Assembly (NCBI GenBank): GCA_026391315.1
Contig: JAPLDT010000019.1
Span: 80,286-144,285 of the forward strand
Direction of reading: 5' to 3'
Length of the DNA: 64,000 nucleotides
DNA from: Bacteroidia bacterium
GTDB lineage: Bacteria > Bacteroidota > Bacteroidia > Bacteroidales > Prolixibacteraceae
In this document: in pieces, positions 61,061 to 64,000 of the stretch
How positions within the stretch are numbered: position 1 is the first letter of the stretch
Layout: each line of letters opens with the position of its first letter
Program-made: the position numbers and the translations under genes
Notes under the pieces: generated by a model
Database searches by the model: none
The model's input: only the letters and a program-made list of their open reading frames with translations
What the model was told of the DNA's origin: nothing

Positions 61061-61756
61061 ATGATAACTTCAAACGGGATAAAAGAATTAGCCAGAGGAT
61101 TAGGGGCTGATTTATGTGGAATTGCATCCATTGACAGATTTGATGATTCTCCGAAAGGATTTCATCCGACAGATGTTTATAAAAATACCAAATCAATCAT
61201 CTCAATTGCGTGCAGGATTCCGGGTACTTCATTGTATATTGATTCCCCTTCACCCTATACCGCGATTGAAGATATTGCAATGTCAAGGGTTAGTCAGATT
61301 TCTTTGTCAATTGCAATGCACTTTGAGCAGTGTGGATTTCATGCCGTAATGATACCTTCTACACCTTATGATTATTGGGATGAAGAATCAAAAACCGGAA
61401 AGGGGATTTTATCATTAAAGCATTTAGGATATAAGGCAGGATTGGGATATATTGGCAAGAATTCATTACTGTGCAATGATTTGTTTGGCAATTTGATTAA
61501 ACTCGGAGCTGTGATAACTGATGCTGAACTAGTTCCTGACAAACTTAGTGATTCTGTTAAGTGCTTGGATTCATGCAATCTTTGCATAGAAAACTGTCCT
61601 GTCGGAGCTATTGGTTTGGATTCAGTCGTTTCGCAGATAAAGTGCAGGGAACATGCTGAGATAAATAATAAGCGAGGAGTCGAAATCTATGCTTGTCATG
61701 AGTGTAGAAAAATTTGTCCTAATAGAAACGGATATAAAAAAATCAACCGTGAATAA
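61061..61756 (+). CDS. Epoxyqueuosine-reductase-like iron-sulfur protein, short form
   Basis: The 231-residue protein shares the QueG-like layout: an N-terminal domain with ADLCGIASIDRF, KHLGYKAGLGYIGKNSLLCNDLFG, and two [4Fe-4S] motifs, CLDSCNLCIENCP and CHECRKICPN. Real QueG is about 310-380 residues with extra N- and C-terminal parts, so this is a shorter relative whose substrate is unknown. Codon use appears more AT-rich than its neighbours, and it may be a recent arrival. Confidence 0.78.
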   Translation: MITSNGIKELARGLGADLCGIASIDRFDDSPKGFHPTDVYKNTKSIISIACRIPGTSLYIDSPSPYTAIEDIAMSRVSQISLSIAMHFEQCGFHAVMIPSTPYDYWDEESKTGKGILSLKHLGYKAGLGYIGKNSLLCNDLFGNLIKLGAVITDAELVPDKLSDSVKCLDSCNLCIENCPVGAIGLDSVVSQIKCREHAEINNKRGVEIYACHECRKICPNRNGYKKINRE

Positions 61757-61875
61757 AGGGAAAAATAATAGAATTTGTCGCTAAGAAATAGCTGGGCGAC
61801 TTCGAAGACTTTCAGGAACCGAACCACCAATTCTTTCCAGTTAGATGTTACCTTTGCCACAGTTTACAATTTTCT

Positions 61876-63729
61876 ATGATTCCATATCTGCAACTCGACA
61901 ACCTTACAAAAAGCTGGGGTGACCTTCCGCTTTTCAAAGATATATCCTTCACCATCAACCAGGGCGATAAAGTGGCCCTGATCGCCAAAAACGGAGCCGG
62001 TAAAACGACGCTGATGAACATCTTGTATGGCGGCGATATTGCCGACAGCGGGAAAGTCATTTTCAACAACGACATCCGTATCGGCTACCTGCGCCAACTG
62101 CCTGAATTGAATCCCGATGAAACAATTCTGGAGGCCGCTTTCAGCTCCTCCGGCGAGACCATCTCTGCCGTTCGTGAGTATGAGAGTGCGCTGGAAAGCC
62201 ATGATCCAAAAGCCATCGAAAGGACCATGGAAAAGATCAATCGTTTGAATTGCTGGGATTTTGAACTGAAAATCAAGCAGATCCTCACTGAGCTCAATAT
62301 CCACGATTTGCAGCAACCCATCCGCGAACTCTCCGGTGGACAGAAGAAACGTGTTGCCCTGGCCCATGTGCTGATTGACGAACCTGATTTTCTTATTTTG
62401 GATGAACCGACCAACCACCTCGATCTGGAGATGATCGAATGGCTGGAACGAACCCTCGAAAAATCCAAATGTACCTTGCTGATGGTCACCCATGACCGAT
62501 ATTTTCTCGACAGGGTCTGCAACGAAATCATCGAACTGGACGACCAGTCACTGTTCAGGTACAAAGGGAACTACTCCTATTATGTCGAGAAACGTAACGA
62601 CCGGATTCAAAATCTGAACACCGAGATTGAGCGGGCAAAGAACCTGTTCAGGACTGAGCTCGACTGGCTCCGGAGGATGCCGAAAGCCAGAACCCACAAA
62701 TCAAAATACCGAACAGAAAATGCACAGGTGCTCAAAGAAAAAGCATCCAGACGCATCGATGACGACCGGCTCGAACTTGCCATCAACTCCCAGCGTTTGG
62801 GCAATAAAATCATCAACCTCGATCACGTATCCAAGTCGTTCGGAGACATCATTATACTGAAAGATTTCAGTTACAAGTTCGCCAGATACGAAAAAATCGG
62901 CATTGTCGGGAAAAACGGATCCGGAAAAAGTACTTTCCTCAATCTGCTTACTGGTCTTTATCAAGCCGATAGCGGCAAAATGGATGTGGGTGAAACAGTC
63001 AGTTTCGGCTATTTCCGGCAGGATGGCATCCAATTCTCGCCCGAAAACAGGGTCATCGACATCATCAAGGAGATCGCTGAAGTAGTCGAAATGGGCGATG
63101 GCTCAAAACTTAGCGCCTCACAGTTCCTTACCTACTTCCTCTTCCCTCCCGAAATACAATATTCGCTGGTTGCCAAACTGAGCGGCGGAGAAAAAAGACG
63201 ATTGTACCTCTGCACCATCCTGATGCGTAATCCCAACTTTCTGATTCTGGATGAGCCAACCAACGATCTGGATATCATGACACTGAACGTACTGGAAGAT
63301 TACCTTAAATCCTTTACCGGCTGTACCATCGTGGTCTCGCACGACCGTTTTTTCATGGACAAGATTGTGGATCATCTCTTTGTATTTGAAGGGGACGGAG
63401 TCATCAAAGACTTCCCGGGCAATTACACAGAGTACCGTGATTGGGAAGAAGATCGGGCCAAGGCAGAACAAAGCAGCATTAAGATTGATAAACCTGTCAG
63501 GGAGAAGACGGCGCCTGAAAAGAAAAAACCGAGTTTCAAGGAGAAGAAGGAGTTGGATGACCTCGAGAAAGAGATCAGTCACTTGGAAAAAGAGAAGAAG
63601 AATTTAGAGGAGGAACTCAACTCAGGCATGCTGGTAGCCGATGCACTGCACAAAAAATCAATTCGGTACGGCGAAATAAACTCGCAACTTGAAGAAAAGG
63701 AATTCAGGTGGTTGGAGTTGAGTGAATAA
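61876..63729 (+). CDS. ABC-F family ATPase, Uup type
   Basis: The 617-residue soluble protein has two ABC domains. Domain 1 has Walker A AKNGAGKTT (near 35), LSGGQKKRVALAHV and LILDEPTNHLDLEM. Domain 2 has GKNGSGKST (near 350), LSGGEKRRLYLCTI and LILDEPTNDLD. The linker between them and a C-terminal coiled coil (KKELDDLEKEISHLEKEKKNLEEEL) follow the Uup plan. ABC-F proteins work on ribosomes or on DNA-linked processes, not in transport. The Uup assignment rests on the C-terminal coiled coil. Confidence 0.9.
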   Translation: MIPYLQLDNLTKSWGDLPLFKDISFTINQGDKVALIAKNGAGKTTLMNILYGGDIADSGKVIFNNDIRIGYLRQLPELNPDETILEAAFSSSGETISAVREYESALESHDPKAIERTMEKINRLNCWDFELKIKQILTELNIHDLQQPIRELSGGQKKRVALAHVLIDEPDFLILDEPTNHLDLEMIEWLERTLEKSKCTLLMVTHDRYFLDRVCNEIIELDDQSLFRYKGNYSYYVEKRNDRIQNLNTEIERAKNLFRTELDWLRRMPKARTHKSKYRTENAQVLKEKASRRIDDDRLELAINSQRLGNKIINLDHVSKSFGDIIILKDFSYKFARYEKIGIVGKNGSGKSTFLNLLTGLYQADSGKMDVGETVSFGYFRQDGIQFSPENRVIDIIKEIAEVVEMGDGSKLSASQFLTYFLFPPEIQYSLVAKLSGGEKRRLYLCTILMRNPNFLILDEPTNDLDIMTLNVLEDYLKSFTGCTIVVSHDRFFMDKIVDHLFVFEGDGVIKDFPGNYTEYRDWEEDRAKAEQSSIKIDKPVREKTAPEKKKPSFKEKKELDDLEKEISHLEKEKKNLEEELNSGMLVADALHKKSIRYGEINSQLEEKEFRWLELSE

Positions 63730-63741
63730 GTGGATAGGCAA

Positions 63742-63905
63742 CAGATTGCTTCGTCGTTCCTCCTACCAATGACAGATTTTTCAAAACTGTCATAAAGGGA
63801 TTGTGCAACGATAAAGTTAAAGTATATTTGAACCGTCGATCTGTTGTATATTTAACAGATTATCAGCAGATTGCTTCGTCGTTCCTCCTACCAATGACAG
63901 ATTTT
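63742..63905 (+). repeat. 39-base direct repeat pair
   Basis: Positions 63742-63780 and 63867-63905 are identical (CAGATTGCTTCGTCGTTCCT and onward to GACAGATTTT). They are 125 bases apart. No gene is seen from 63730 to the window end. Confidence 0.95.
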
Positions 63906-64000
63906 GTAATATACTGAATATCAAATAGGTGCAAAAATGTATTTAACAGCTTCATTATGCACAAATATTTTCTGTCATCTTCACATTGTGCCCAAAAAAT

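Overview
The window is from a Bacteroidota genome, most likely order Bacteroidales or a close relative. Signs of this are promoter -7 boxes of the form TAnnTTTG, start codons without Shine-Dalgarno sequences, a GH78/GH53/sulfatase glycan-degrading repertoire, a PmoA-like DUF6807 lipoprotein-type enzyme, fused SpmA/SpmB, a CcsB-CcsA fusion and a trp operon in the order B-E-G-D-C-F-A. I cannot name the genus. No tRNA, rRNA, CRISPR array or intact transposase was seen.

Positions 1 to about 10,100 form an accessory region. It is visibly more AT-rich than the rest and holds mostly unfamiliar genes: a partial retropepsin-like protease, a truncated KilA-N gene, a membrane-anchored HAD protein, and then a tightly packed five-gene operon (3300-6640). 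That operon encodes a membrane-anchored protein, a nucleoside deoxyribosyltransferase-like protein, a QueC-like PP-loop enzyme, a dTMP-kinase-like enzyme and an Endonuclease III-like HhH-GPD glycosylase. I read it as a candidate base-modification or nucleotide-based defence system; it is the best candidate here for an undescribed system. Next comes a second unusual cassette (7474-10050): an ECF-type transporter whose ATPase duties seem divided between two small proteins, one with only the ABC signature and one with only Walker A/B.

Positions 10,276 to 64,000 are ordinary chromosome. They include cytochrome c maturation (ccsBA), pyruvate phosphate dikinase, kdsC, rlmD, cysK, mnmA, hydE, a hybrid histidine kinase, a GH78 rhamnosidase and the complete tryptophan operon (37,375-44,396). 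The trp operon is preceded by a leader peptide with three Trp codons in a row and a strong attenuator hairpin. After it come a TlpA-like thioredoxin, a seven-haem NapC/NirT-type cytochrome, a truncated haemoglobin, a sulfatase, a divergent HutI-like amidohydrolase, a 55-residue ferredoxin, GH53 galactanase, ORF6N, endonuclease III, a QueG-like protein and an ABC-F ATPase.

The gaps between genes are full of structured repeats. Many are long hairpins built from short tandem words that differ from gap to gap but repeatedly begin at, or contain, the stop codons of the flanking genes. Two MITE-like elements each occur twice. A 90-base KilA-N promoter-type sequence also occurs twice, once with its gene and once without.
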